From: Dolichospermum sp. LEGE 00240
Lineage (GTDB): Bacteria; Cyanobacteriota; Cyanobacteriia; Cyanobacteriales; Nostocaceae
Reading direction: 5' to 3'
Length of the DNA stretch: 64,000 nt
NCBI RefSeq assembly: GCF_015207875.1
Contig: NZ_JADEVZ010000006.1
Coordinates: 1 to 64,000 of the forward strand
Both the position numbers and the translations under genes were made by a program. The notes below the pieces were generated by a model. The model was not told the origin of the DNA, ran no database searches, and worked only from the letters and a program-made list of their open reading frames with translations. This document shows, piece by piece, positions 16,170-24,333 of the stretch; the first letter of the stretch is position 1, and each line of letters begins with the position of its first letter.

Positions 16170-17831
16170 CTACAACTTTAATACTGAGGCTGTGGTTTGA
16201 GTGTTTAATACTGGTGGTGTGGCGATCGCATCCTTCACCCAATCACGTCTCACCCAAAGCCTTTCTAAGCCGCCTGTGGCTTGGTAATAAATCTGACTTG
16301 GATCGGTTTCGGGATAGTCTATGCGAATATGTTCACCGCGTGTTTCTGTGCGATGCAAAGCACTAAAGTATGCCCATCGTGCTACAGCTACAAGAGCAGC
16401 CGCCCGACGAGAAAATTCCATGTCGCGCACAGTATCTTGTTTCGGGTTTCCTTGTACTTGCAGCCACAGCATTTCTAATTTGGCGAGGGAATCCAAAAGT
16501 CTCTGCTCACAGCGAAAGTAATTCTTCTCTAATGGGAACATTTCGGCTTGTACACCGCGCACAACTGTCTCGCTATCGAATGTTTCGGAACCGGGGTACT
16601 GGGAACGTAATCCGGCTTGACCTGCTGGACGCACAACTCGTTCATGGGCATGAGCGCCCAGACTCTTAGCAAAGGCGGCTGCGCCTTCCCCTGCCCATTG
16701 TCCTGTAGATATTGCCCAAGTAGCATTAGGACCGCCACCCCCAGAAGCTAAACCGTCTAAAAACTCCCGCGATGCTGCATCACCAGCGGCATACAGTCCA
16801 GGAACTTTTGTACCACAACTATCATTCACAAGCCGAATTCCACCTGTACCACGGACTGTACCTTCTAAAACCAGTGTTACGGGTACCCGTTCTGTATAAG
16901 GGTCAATGCCAGCTTTTTTATAGGGTAGAAAGGAGATGAAATGAGACTTTTCAATCACTGCTTTGACTTCAGGTGTAGCTCTATCAAAGCGGGCATAAAC
17001 GGGAGCTTTCAGGAGGGCATTAGGCAGGAACGATGGATCGCGACGACCATTGATATAGCCACCAAGATCATTACCTGCCTCATCGGTGTAACTAGCCCAG
17101 CCAAAGGGAACAGCCCTTGTGACTGTGGCATTGAAAGCGGACGAGATGCCATAGTAGTTAGAAGCTTCCATACTGGAGAGTTCACCGCCAGCCTCCACCG
17201 CCATCAGCAGTCCATCGCCTGTATTGGTATTGCAACCTAAAGCTTTACTTAGGAATGCACAACCGCCATTCGCTAGAACTACCGCACCAGCCCGAACAGT
17301 ATAGGTGCGATGATTTTGCCTCTGTACACCTCTAGCTCCAGCCACGGAGCTGTCCTCGGCTAATAACAGTTCTAGAGCCGGGCTTTGGTCTAAAATTTGC
17401 ACACCCACACGCAACAAGTTTTTGCGAAGTATCCGCATATATTCCGGACCATAATAACTCTGGCGCACGGATTCCCCATTTTCTTTGGGGAAACGATAGC
17501 CCCAATCTTCCACTAAGGGCAAACTCAGCCAAGTTTTTTCAATTACACGTTCAATCCAATGTAAGTTAGCAAGGTTATTTCCTACGTGGTAACATTCTGA
17601 TACAACTTTCTCCCAATTCTCCGGAGAAGGTGCCATGATGCCATTACCACTAGCAGCAGCAGCACCGCTCGTACCTAGAAAACCTTTATCAACAATGATA
17701 ACTTTAACACCTTGGGACGCGGCTGCCCATGCTGCCCATGCGGCGGCAGGACCACCACCAATTACCAGCACGTCAGCAGTTAATTGTAGTTCAGTGTCGC
17801 TATAGACTATAGGCAATTGCTTTTCCTCCAT
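16170..17831 (-). CDS. sxtV: FAD-dependent fumarate reductase/succinate dehydrogenase-like SxtV
   Basis: A flavoprotein of about 553 aa of the succinate dehydrogenase/fumarate reductase flavoprotein family. The FAD-binding GxGxxA-type motif is near residue 25 (VIGGGPAAAWAAW) with the acidic strand end IIVDKG, and the second nucleotide motif is GLYAAGDAASREFLDGLASGGG near 345. In saxitoxin synthesis it is thought to take part in a dioxygenase-related redox step with the ferredoxin SxtW, whose gene follows by 13 bases. I start at ATG 17831; the longer frame begins with a TTG four codons earlier. It lies 42 bases after sxtX on the same strand. Confidence 0.93.
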   Translation of the reverse strand: MEEKQLPIVYSDTELQLTADVLVIGGGPAAAWAAWAAASQGVKVIIVDKGFLGTSGAAAASGNGIMAPSPENWEKVVSECYHVGNNLANLHWIERVIEKTWLSLPLVEDWGYRFPKENGESVRQSYYGPEYMRILRKNLLRVGVQILDQSPALELLLAEDSSVAGARGVQRQNHRTYTVRAGAVVLANGGCAFLSKALGCNTNTGDGLLMAVEAGGELSSMEASNYYGISSAFNATVTRAVPFGWASYTDEAGNDLGGYINGRRDPSFLPNALLKAPVYARFDRATPEVKAVIEKSHFISFLPYKKAGIDPYTERVPVTLVLEGTVRGTGGIRLVNDSCGTKVPGLYAAGDAASREFLDGLASGGGGPNATWAISTGQWAGEGAAAFAKSLGAHAHERVVRPAGQAGLRSQYPGSETFDSETVVRGVQAEMFPLEKNYFRCEQRLLDSLAKLEMLWLQVQGNPKQDTVRDMEFSRRAAALVAVARWAYFSALHRTETRGEHIRIDYPETDPSQIYYQATGGLERLWVRRDWVKDAIATPPVLNTQTTASVLKL

Positions 17832-17873
17832 GTTGGCATTCAAGTTTAGTTTATAGTATGGCTAAAAAGTTTT

Positions 17874-18629
17874 TTATACTCTTTTCATGATAGAATTCCA
17901 GTTTTTCGAGCCGTTGTAACCGTACATATCTTGATAGTAGGTATCAATAAGGTACTCGTTTTCGTGGAGCATTAGCCAGCTTTTTAACTCCGTTAATTTA
18001 CGCTTTCCTTTTTCTGTTTCTTCTTGGTCATCCGAATCCTCGTCCAACTCCGCGTTCAACTCCCATAGATATTTATTAGTATCTTCAACAATCAAGTAGT
18101 CTCCAATTTTGAGACCGTTTTCATGAAAATATTCAACTACTCCCACCGTATTAACATGGGCATCTTCTATGATCAACCAGGGATGAGGAAGTCCAGAAAG
18201 CAATTCCGGTGGCATTATTTCACCCATATTGTTACAATCCCCCTCTAAAAAATGAACGCGAGAGTCAGTTTTTGCTTTCTCGTCGAGTAGGGAAAGATCG
18301 ATATCGATAGAATAGACACAACCTTCTATCTGGAACAGTTCCAAGTGATCCGCTAGCCAAATCGCGCTACCACCACTTAATGCTCCTATTTCGATTATTG
18401 TTTTCGGGCAGAGTTCATACAAGAGCATTGGATAAAGGGCAATTTCGGTGGAACCTTTCGCGAAAAGTATCCCTTTCCAAGTTGACAAATCGCGGTTTTC
18501 CAAGAGCGCTCTCCAAGCAGACGCTGCAATAGCACATTTATCTTCTCTTTCAGAAATTTTGGCAAAGCGATTGGGTTTAAAAGGTGCGAGTTTATGGGTT
18601 GCATCTTTAACAAATTTTTGGTAGCTCAT
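17874..18629 (-). CDS. sxtX: Saxitoxin N1-hydroxylase SxtX (cephalosporin hydroxylase family)
   Basis: Believed to hydroxylate N1 of the toxin, converting saxitoxin to neosaxitoxin. The 251-aa protein belongs to the CmcI/cephalosporin hydroxylase family with a SAM-methyltransferase-like Rossmann core: IIEIGALSGGSAIWLADHL (about 90-108), YSIDIDLSLLDEK (about 120), and WLIIEDAHVN near 160 with the acidic metal-site residues. The start is well defined by AAGGAAG seven bases ahead of ATG 18629. The frame is full length, unlike strains that lack neosaxitoxin. An acidic insert (EDSDDQEETEKGKRK) lies near 200. About 240 bp of gene-free DNA separates it from sxtD. Confidence 0.93.
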   Translation of the reverse strand: MSYQKFVKDATHKLAPFKPNRFAKISEREDKCAIAASAWRALLENRDLSTWKGILFAKGSTEIALYPMLLYELCPKTIIEIGALSGGSAIWLADHLELFQIEGCVYSIDIDLSLLDEKAKTDSRVHFLEGDCNNMGEIMPPELLSGLPHPWLIIEDAHVNTVGVVEYFHENGLKIGDYLIVEDTNKYLWELNAELDEDSDDQEETEKGKRKLTELKSWLMLHENEYLIDTYYQDMYGYNGSKNWNSIMKRV

Positions 18630-18866
18630 CTGATTTTCTTCCTTTTGACGCTCAGGTTATGTGCCACCCATGCCGTTATGGGTTTGATAGCAGTGAGTAA
18701 CGGTTAGTAGCTAAAAGATTTTCCTCAAGCCGAAACTTTACTTAAATCCACAAGAGGCGAATTACTTTGTTGACATATTCCCTCCCATCTTACGCCCATA
18801 GATAGAATTTAGGGGCTAGCCTTGATATTTTGGTCTAAACTCCAGCTGGAACTCATGTCATGTCTA

Positions 18867-19625
18867 TTAAACACCCACAATTGTCTTTACCGTTACTGAT
18901 TTATCATCCAATCTATTTTTATGTTTTTCTAGATCAAAGTTTTCTGGAAACACGTACGTTCCAAATAATCGGTCAGTGAAAGTAAACATACCACTCAAAT
19001 TTCTTCCTTTTGTATCAATATGATGTAAAGCATGAACACGGGGCGTGACATAAATCCATTCCAATATTCCTAACCAGGAGTGCCATTTCACATTGAGGTG
19101 TATCCAATTATTATGAATCACTTGATGCAGTGCCACTACGGACATAATTTCTAAGGGAATGTCCATCAATGGAAACCATAAAGATGTAACAGTGTATAAA
19201 AGTCCGCCAGTAAAGCTATCTTTGTTTCCGCTCAGCCACCACGATTGCTTTGTTGAATGATGCCATTTGTGAGTCAACCAAAGAAATTGATTACTATGCA
19301 TTATCCTGTGTAATGTATAGTCAGTGAAGTCCTGCAATATATATGCGGTGATGATCCTCAGCCAGAGAGGCACATACATTAGTCCTGCAAAAGTTGCTGA
19401 CTCTCCCATAAATAGAAAAGTCAATAGTTTTATGATTACCACAGAAACGTATGCATAAATAATTCTAAAGACGAGTGATATTCCTGCCCATCCCAATTCC
19501 CTAAAGAAATTAGCTTTGTATTTAATCTCATGTAAAGGATAGCAAATTTCCCAAAGCCAGAATATCATACCTGTAATCAAAATTACAGTCCAATCTCTTA
19601 ATAGGATTAATATTGTATCTATCAT
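18867..19625 (-). CDS. sxtD: Sterol desaturase-like di-iron enzyme SxtD
   Basis: A 252-aa membrane protein of the fatty acid hydroxylase/sterol desaturase superfamily, proposed to desaturate the linear intermediate before cyclisation. It has four or so membrane helices and the three histidine boxes that bind the di-iron centre: HRIMH (about 107), HKWHHS (about 120) and HALHHID (about 203). The 759-bp length is that of known sxtD. Start at ATG 19625 preceded by AAGGTGA. It heads the leftward arm of the cluster, with sxtP starting 62 bp away in the opposite direction, so the two share a divergent promoter. Confidence 0.94.
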   Translation of the reverse strand: MIDTILILLRDWTVILITGMIFWLWEICYPLHEIKYKANFFRELGWAGISLVFRIIYAYVSVVIIKLLTFLFMGESATFAGLMYVPLWLRIITAYILQDFTDYTLHRIMHSNQFLWLTHKWHHSTKQSWWLSGNKDSFTGGLLYTVTSLWFPLMDIPLEIMSVVALHQVIHNNWIHLNVKWHSWLGILEWIYVTPRVHALHHIDTKGRNLSGMFTFTDRLFGTYVFPENFDLEKHKNRLDDKSVTVKTIVGV

Positions 19626-19638
19626 TGGTCACCTTAAT

Positions 19639-19657
19639 GTACACTACCTAAGTGTAC
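19639..19657. promoter_or_regulatory. Inverted repeat in the sxtD/sxtP divergent promoter
   Basis: GTACACT, five bases, AGTGTAC: a perfect 7-bp dyad in the 62-bp space between the two arms of the sxt cluster. Its position, 13 bp from the sxtD start and 30 bp from the sxtP start, suits an operator bound by a dimeric regulator that could control both arms. The half-sites are GTA/TAC but the spacing (13 bases between) does not fit the NtcA pattern (GTA-N8-TAC). The regulator is unknown and no regulator gene lies in the cluster. Confidence 0.5.
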
Positions 19658-19687
19658 TCTTATTAACAAATTTCCACAATACAAGTC

Positions 19688-21130
19688 ATGAAAAGGCTCA
19701 GTTCCTTAGTTCTAGCAGCACTCTTGTTTGTCAGCACATTCCTATGTATAAACACTGTTGCATTAGCAGATACAACTAACGATTATCTGAAGAATGAAAA
19801 GCTTTCTGGGCAATTTAGTGTTTCCGTTAAGTTGGATGCAGGAGTGAGATTTACCAATAGGACTAATCAATCGCTACCTAAGACGTTCACAAATCTTGGG
19901 AAATGGGCTGCTAGTAATGACACTGTCAACCTCATTTATAATAGTACAGAGACAATTACTTTTCCCCCGCATAAAAGTTTAACTTTTGTTGCGAATGAAA
20001 CTCTTAGCACAAACAACGACAACTCGGATGGTATTATCGTCAAGTCCTCTGTTCCAGCGTCTTATGCCACTGCTACTAACTTCCCGGCCGGTATTGATGC
20101 TGACTTTGTAGCTACTGGGGATTTCAATGGCGACAGTAAGCTCGACCTGGCTGTTACAAATTGGGCCAATAATAACGTCTCGATATTACTGGGAAATGGT
20201 AATGGCTCTTTTAGTGCAGCGACTAACTTCCCGGTGGGTACTAATCCGGTCTTTGTAGTGACTGGGGATGTGAATCATGATAGCAAGCTTGACCTGGCTG
20301 TTGCAAATTTTACTAGCAATAACGTCTCAGTATTACTAGGAAATGGTAACGGCTCTTTTGGTACAGCGACTAACTTCCCAGTCGGTACTAACCCTTACTC
20401 TGTAGCGATTGGGGATGTGAATGGCGACAGTGAGCTTGACCTAGCTTTTACAAATTGGGTCAGCAATAAGGTCTCGGTATTACTGGGAAATGGTAATGGC
20501 TCCTTTGGTGCAGCAACTAACTTCCCGGTCGGAACTTATTCCATCTCTGTAGCGATTGGGGATGTGAATGGCGACAGTAACCTTGACCTAGCCGTGACAA
20601 ATTGGGTCAACAATAAGGTCTCAGTATTACTGGGAAATGGTAATGGCTCCTTTGGTGCAGCGACTAACTTCTCGGTCGGTACTAATCCCATCTCTGTAGT
20701 AATTGCGGATGTGAATGGCGACAGTAACCTTGACCTAGCTGTTGCAAATACTAGCAGCCATAACGTCTCAGTCCTACTGGGAAATGGTAATGGCTCCTTT
20801 GGTGCAGCAACTAACTTCCGGGTAGGTACTAATCCCTACTCTGTAGCGATTGGGGATGTGAATGGCGACAGTAACCTTGACCTGACTGTGACAAATTATA
20901 GTAGCAATAACGTCTCAGTCTTACTGGGAAATGGTAATGGCTCCTTTGGTGCGCCAACTAACTTCCCGGTAGGTACTAATCCCGAATCTACAGCAATTGG
21001 GGATTTCAACGGCGACAGCAAGCTCGACCTGGCTGTGACAAATTCTGGCAACAATAACGTTTCAGTCTTGTTGAATAACTGCTTCAAAAATACTTACCTA
21101 AATTTAGCCAGAGCTAAGAATTTTGTATAA
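19688..21130 (+). CDS. sxtP: Secreted FG-GAP/VCBS repeat protein SxtP
   Basis: A 480-aa protein with a clear signal peptide (about 1-27, ending VALA-DT), a unique region to about 125, and seven tandem repeats of about 49 aa running to about 465. Each repeat has the FG-GAP/VCBS pattern: ATNFPVGTNP, a GDVNGDS-LDLAV calcium-binding-like loop, then VSVLLGNGNGSFG. The predicted fold is a seven-bladed beta-propeller outside the cytoplasm. SxtP of other clusters is described as a putative regulator or binding protein, and the function is not established. It is the first gene of the rightward arm. It is longer than the T3 gene as I recall it, consistent with repeat-number change. Confidence 0.88.
   Translation: MKRLSSLVLAALLFVSTFLCINTVALADTTNDYLKNEKLSGQFSVSVKLDAGVRFTNRTNQSLPKTFTNLGKWAASNDTVNLIYNSTETITFPPHKSLTFVANETLSTNNDNSDGIIVKSSVPASYATATNFPAGIDADFVATGDFNGDSKLDLAVTNWANNNVSILLGNGNGSFSAATNFPVGTNPVFVVTGDVNHDSKLDLAVANFTSNNVSVLLGNGNGSFGTATNFPVGTNPYSVAIGDVNGDSELDLAFTNWVSNKVSVLLGNGNGSFGAATNFPVGTYSISVAIGDVNGDSNLDLAVTNWVNNKVSVLLGNGNGSFGAATNFSVGTNPISVVIADVNGDSNLDLAVANTSSHNVSVLLGNGNGSFGAATNFRVGTNPYSVAIGDVNGDSNLDLTVTNYSSNNVSVLLGNGNGSFGAPTNFPVGTNPESTAIGDFNGDSKLDLAVTNSGNNNVSVLLNNCFKNTYLNLARAKNFV
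20072..21085 (+). repeat. Seven tandem 147-bp repeats within sxtP
   Basis: DNA repeat units of 147 bp encode the 49-aa FG-GAP modules. Copies 2-6 are very alike at DNA level (for example the shared blocks GGAAATGGTAATGGCTC and GATGTGAATGGCGACAG), while the first and last diverge more. Such similarity favours gain or loss of units by recombination. Confidence 0.85.
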
Positions 21131-21154
21131 ATAAGCTCACTCTTAAACTCAGCT

Positions 21155-21931
21155 ATGGTAATCAAGAATTTATGTCCTGACGGAGTTACACCAATCTGGA
21201 ACAAAAGCCAGATGGAATCCCTTCTTGTAGAGGAGTATCTTCCTGCCTGGGTACGCACTAACTACTCAACATTTGTTGAAACAATGCGCGATCCTGCCTT
21301 CCCTTGCTTCTGGGGAACTATCGGGGAACAGAAGGGAATGATTCGATACCTGATTGCCTCATCTTTAACCGAGCCAAGCGTGGTTGAGCATACCCTTGAC
21401 GGTGTCTACAACTATATTAATGAAGTTAACGAAAATGAATTGCTTCAGCACGAGAATGCTGATCTTCTGACACTTGTTATCTTTTTCCCACCTGAACCAA
21501 CGGTTCTCACAGTAGAGGAATACTCACGTCAGGCATTTAAATTTTTAAATGCGTTGCACAGCCTTGATGCGGTATCTTGTCCCTGTCATTGGTCCGCCGA
21601 TCCGCAGTCTCCTAACTGGTCTTATTCTCTAGGAGGGTGTGCCTTATTTGTTAGTGTTTCCACTCCAGCAAATCAAAAGCGGCGATCGCGCCACCTCGGA
21701 TCGGGAATGACTTTTGTCATCACACCAGTTGAAGTTCTCTTGAGAAAACACGGTGGAGAGAATTCGAGTATCTTTCGCCGCGTCCGCGAGTACGACGGCA
21801 TTCCACCTCACCCTAACTTATTAATTATGCCTGGGAGTAGCAAAGTCGGTAACGAACTGACAGTGCAAGTGCTTCCCGATGATAACGATAGTGAGATCTC
21901 ATTTGACTTTCAGTATAAATTTAAGGATTAG
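21155..21931 (+). CDS. sxtQ: Conserved sxt-cluster protein SxtQ
   Basis: A 258-aa soluble protein without a signal peptide or a fold I recognise. Segments worth noting are WVRTNYSTFVETMRDPAFPCFWGT near 30, CPCHWSADPQSPNWSYSLGGCALFV near 142-166 and RRSRHLGSGMTFVITP near 176. The 777-bp length and the place between sxtP and sxtR match the gene called sxtQ in other saxitoxin clusters. Its role in the pathway is unknown. The YqcI/YcgG family is a possible relative, but I am not sure of that. It starts 24 bp after sxtP and ends ten bases before sxtR, so the three form one operon. Confidence 0.85.
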   Translation: MVIKNLCPDGVTPIWNKSQMESLLVEEYLPAWVRTNYSTFVETMRDPAFPCFWGTIGEQKGMIRYLIASSLTEPSVVEHTLDGVYNYINEVNENELLQHENADLLTLVIFFPPEPTVLTVEEYSRQAFKFLNALHSLDAVSCPCHWSADPQSPNWSYSLGGCALFVSVSTPANQKRRSRHLGSGMTFVITPVEVLLRKHGGENSSIFRRVREYDGIPPHPNLLIMPGSSKVGNELTVQVLPDDNDSEISFDFQYKFKD

Positions 21932-21941
21932 CCAACAACCA

Positions 21942-22718
21942 ATGACCATTCAACTTGTACAAGATAATTTAGAGTATGGCTTTGTCACCCCAAACGAAAC
22001 TTCTGATTTTCTGGAAAGGACAATAAATGTCTTCGATCGAGCATACCCCAAATTTTTGATACATGATGTCTGGGCAGATCCAGACTCCTTATCTCTATTG
22101 GAAATTTACCCAGAATTCCAGTTTGGCTTAGTAGAAGCTACTACACAGCGTATGATAGCGCAAGGAAACTGTGTCTCTTTAGCATGGGAATGCCCTTTCG
22201 ATCAGTTACCGGATGAAGGTTGTGACTGGGCTTTAGCCAAGTGGCTTGAAGACCAAAAACAGAACCGTCCACCTAATGCGTTATGCGTAGTATCAATTTC
22301 AATCCTACCGGAGTATCAGGGCAAAAACTTAAGCCAGTATATGATTGGATACATGAAAGAACTTGCTCACTCGCACGGTCTTAGTTCGCTGATCATGGCT
22401 GCACGTCCAAGCCTGAAATATCTTTACCCACTGACACCCATAGAGCGTTATATTACCTGGCGGGACAAAAATGGTCTTCTCTTTGACCCTTGGTTACGAG
22501 TTAATGTCAAACACGGGGCTAAAATTGCAGGCATATGTTTTAAATCCACGACAATTCGCGATACTATTGCTGGTTGGGAAAATAGAGTCGGAATGCGTTT
22601 TCCAGAAACTGGTGACTATATTATTTCCCAAGGATTAGTACCTGTCAAAATTGACTATGCCAACAATATGGGAATATACACCGAGCCTAATGTATGGTTA
22701 TACTACGACATACATTAA
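21942..22718 (+). CDS. sxtR: Acyl-CoA N-acyltransferase-like protein SxtR
   Basis: A 258-aa protein related to GNAT N-acyltransferases. The visible core is the segment CVVSISILPEYQGKNLSQYMIGYMKELAHSHG (about 110-140), which has the Q/R-x-x-G/N-like pyrophosphate-binding loop after a beta strand. The 3' part resembles the GNAT region of SxtA (PMTEYLK versus PIERYIT; HVSGGAEIRGI versus HGAKIAGI), an internal parallel I noticed. Its substrate is unknown. Start at ATG 21942, which gives the 777-bp length known for sxtR; a longer frame from 21879 overlaps sxtQ and is not likely. Downstream lies a decayed copy of sxtS. Confidence 0.88.
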   Translation: MTIQLVQDNLEYGFVTPNETSDFLERTINVFDRAYPKFLIHDVWADPDSLSLLEIYPEFQFGLVEATTQRMIAQGNCVSLAWECPFDQLPDEGCDWALAKWLEDQKQNRPPNALCVVSISILPEYQGKNLSQYMIGYMKELAHSHGLSSLIMAARPSLKYLYPLTPIERYITWRDKNGLLFDPWLRVNVKHGAKIAGICFKSTTIRDTIAGWENRVGMRFPETGDYIISQGLVPVKIDYANNMGIYTEPNVWLYYDIH

Positions 22719-22719
22719 T

Positions 22720-22848
22720 ATCCACTAAATCATCGGGATTGCGAGGAAATAAAAGAAATGCTTACAGCGGAACAAAAAACAAGCAATGTTTTAGACACTA
22801 ACTCTATGGCACACCGCATCTGCTAATATTTCAAATAATAATTAATAC
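22720..22848 (+). pseudogene. Relic of a second sxtS copy
   Basis: Two fused pieces align with the intact sxtS. 22720-22784 matches 23472-23535, covering the leader, ribosome site and first nine codons (MLTAEQ versus MLTVEQ). 22783-22848 matches 24101-24166, the region around the distal iron-binding histidine (53 of 66 bases identical by my hand alignment). The roughly 560 bp between is missing, with a shared GC dinucleotide at the joint. The remaining frame (22758-22826) stops after 22 codons. It is a degenerate, internally deleted duplicate. Confidence 0.85.
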
Positions 22849-22870
22849 AAAGGAGGAAAAATCAAATATT

Positions 22871-23446
22871 ATGATAAATATCGAACAATTTCGCCAAAAT
22901 ATAGAGGATTGGATTATCAATGTTGTCAGCATTCCCAATCCTCTAACAGGAAATTTTCCACCCTGTCCTTACGCTAAGGCAGCTTGGTTGAATAACCGCG
23001 TTAGTCTTCGTTGGTTTCATGGATCTGAACTGCCAGAGCTTCTAATGGAACAGAGAAAAAGGTGGAATGATGACTTTGAGATGGTGATCTTTGGCTGCGA
23101 CCCTCAAAACCTGGATGCACAGACGTTGGAAAAGTACATTACGGAGGCGAATTATGTATTACCAGAATACGATTTGGTAGCTTTAGCATCGCATCCAGAC
23201 AAACAGTATGTCGGTGATGACCCGAATAACGTGAATAACGTAATCATAACTCACCCCAAGTACGTCTTAGCATCAGTACAGTCATTCAGCCAGTTACAAG
23301 AGGCTAGTGATGAATTATTTAGATTGGGATATTTTCAGTACTGGTCTGAAGAAAAATTAGCTGAAATGAAGGCGGAGCGAGCTTATCAAAAACTTTCTTA
23401 TAGCCAGAGAAAGAACAGCCGCAGGATAATTCCTACTTACCATTGA
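22871..23446 (+). CDS. Conserved hypothetical protein of the sxt cluster (ORF24-like)
   Basis: A 191-aa soluble protein that I cannot assign to a function. It has a Pro/Cys-rich conserved-looking segment NPLTGNFPPCPYAKAAWLNN (about 23-42), a mixed alpha/beta middle, and a basic tail ending RKNSRRIIPTYH. It lies between sxtR and sxtS, where, as I recall, the Raphidiopsis T3 cluster has an unnamed 576-bp ORF24 of exactly this length. AAGGAGG stands about 14 bases upstream of the ATG, which is a long spacing. It is flanked by the sxtS relic and the intact sxtS, so it lies between two duplicated segments. Confidence 0.8.
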   Translation: MINIEQFRQNIEDWIINVVSIPNPLTGNFPPCPYAKAAWLNNRVSLRWFHGSELPELLMEQRKRWNDDFEMVIFGCDPQNLDAQTLEKYITEANYVLPEYDLVALASHPDKQYVGDDPNNVNNVIITHPKYVLASVQSFSQLQEASDELFRLGYFQYWSEEKLAEMKAERAYQKLSYSQRKNSRRIIPTYH

Positions 23447-23509
23447 TTATTAACCTGATTATGGTGAGACGATCCACTAAATCATTTGGATTGCGAGGAG
23501 AAAAAACAG

Positions 23510-24238
23510 ATGCTTACAGTCGAACAAAAACAAGCTTACGTAAATGATGGTTATTTCACGCTAGAAGAAACTGTACCAAAAGCGTTAGTTGAAGAAATAC
23601 GGCATGAAGTAGAACTTATTACTGAACAAAAACGTGGGGGAGTATTGCCGGGTGACTATGAATGGTGGTCTGATTATACTATCCCTGATCCAATTAAGTA
23701 TCAAAAGATAATTCAGAGGCTTTTAGATCTGCCTACTGTGATGGAACCAGTGCAAGCTCTAATTGGCTCTGATATCTTGCTATTGATTAGCGATCTAGCA
23801 ATAATCCGTGCGGGTACAGGATACATTGCCTGGCATCAAGACCATCCTTATATAGTTGAAGTGTTAAATGCACATCATAAATTCAAGTTAACAGGTGACT
23901 TAAATGAGGATGATTTTCGATTGTTGATTCCATTAGCCAATCAATCAACGCTATTTATCACTATATATTTACAGGATACCGATGATGCTATGGGTACGAT
24001 GCGAGTTATACCAAGTAGCCACCAACCAGAACATTCATTCGATCCGTCTTCTGCTGATTCAGTGGATACAGAAATATGCCTTCCATGTCCTGGAGGAGCC
24101 GCAATGTTTTATACACCAACTGTCTGGCACACCGCAGCTGCCAATACTTCAACTACCAATTACTGGATGCTAACTCTGATTTTTACAAAGAACAACATCA
24201 AACCGCTGGTGGTGGATGCTTTGAAAGGTAGAATATAG
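23510..24238 (+). CDS. sxtS: Alpha-ketoglutarate-dependent oxygenase SxtS
   Basis: A 242-aa non-haem iron(II)/alpha-ketoglutarate oxygenase of the phytanoyl-CoA hydroxylase family, proposed to epoxidise/oxidise and trigger ring closure of the saxitoxin skeleton. The iron ligands are visible: H-x-D at residues 109 and 111 (WHQDHPY) and the distal histidine in TVWHTAAAN near 205. The start is ATG 23510, with GAGGAG nine bases upstream; the longer frame from 23486 contains that ribosome site and is not used. Length fits the family. A degenerate copy lies upstream at 22720-22848. Confidence 0.94.
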   Translation: MLTVEQKQAYVNDGYFTLEETVPKALVEEIRHEVELITEQKRGGVLPGDYEWWSDYTIPDPIKYQKIIQRLLDLPTVMEPVQALIGSDILLLISDLAIIRAGTGYIAWHQDHPYIVEVLNAHHKFKLTGDLNEDDFRLLIPLANQSTLFITIYLQDTDDAMGTMRVIPSSHQPEHSFDPSSADSVDTEICLPCPGGAAMFYTPTVWHTAAANTSTTNYWMLTLIFTKNNIKPLVVDALKGRI

Positions 24239-24333
24239 CGATCGCAGGCTCAAACATAAAGTTAAATAATGTCAAAATTAATGTCAAATTTTCTGACCTA
24301 TGCCTTGCTGGCTGGTAAAACTAGGAGACAATC

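Noticed and set aside
19639-19657. NtcA binding site in the sxtD/sxtP gap
   Set aside because: The half-sites GTA and TAC are 13 bases apart, not 8, so the nitrogen regulator consensus is not met.
22758-22826. Small open frame with a ribosome site (MLTAEQ start) between sxtR and ORF24
   Set aside because: It is the decayed start of an sxtS duplicate and stops after 22 codons; not a separate peptide gene.
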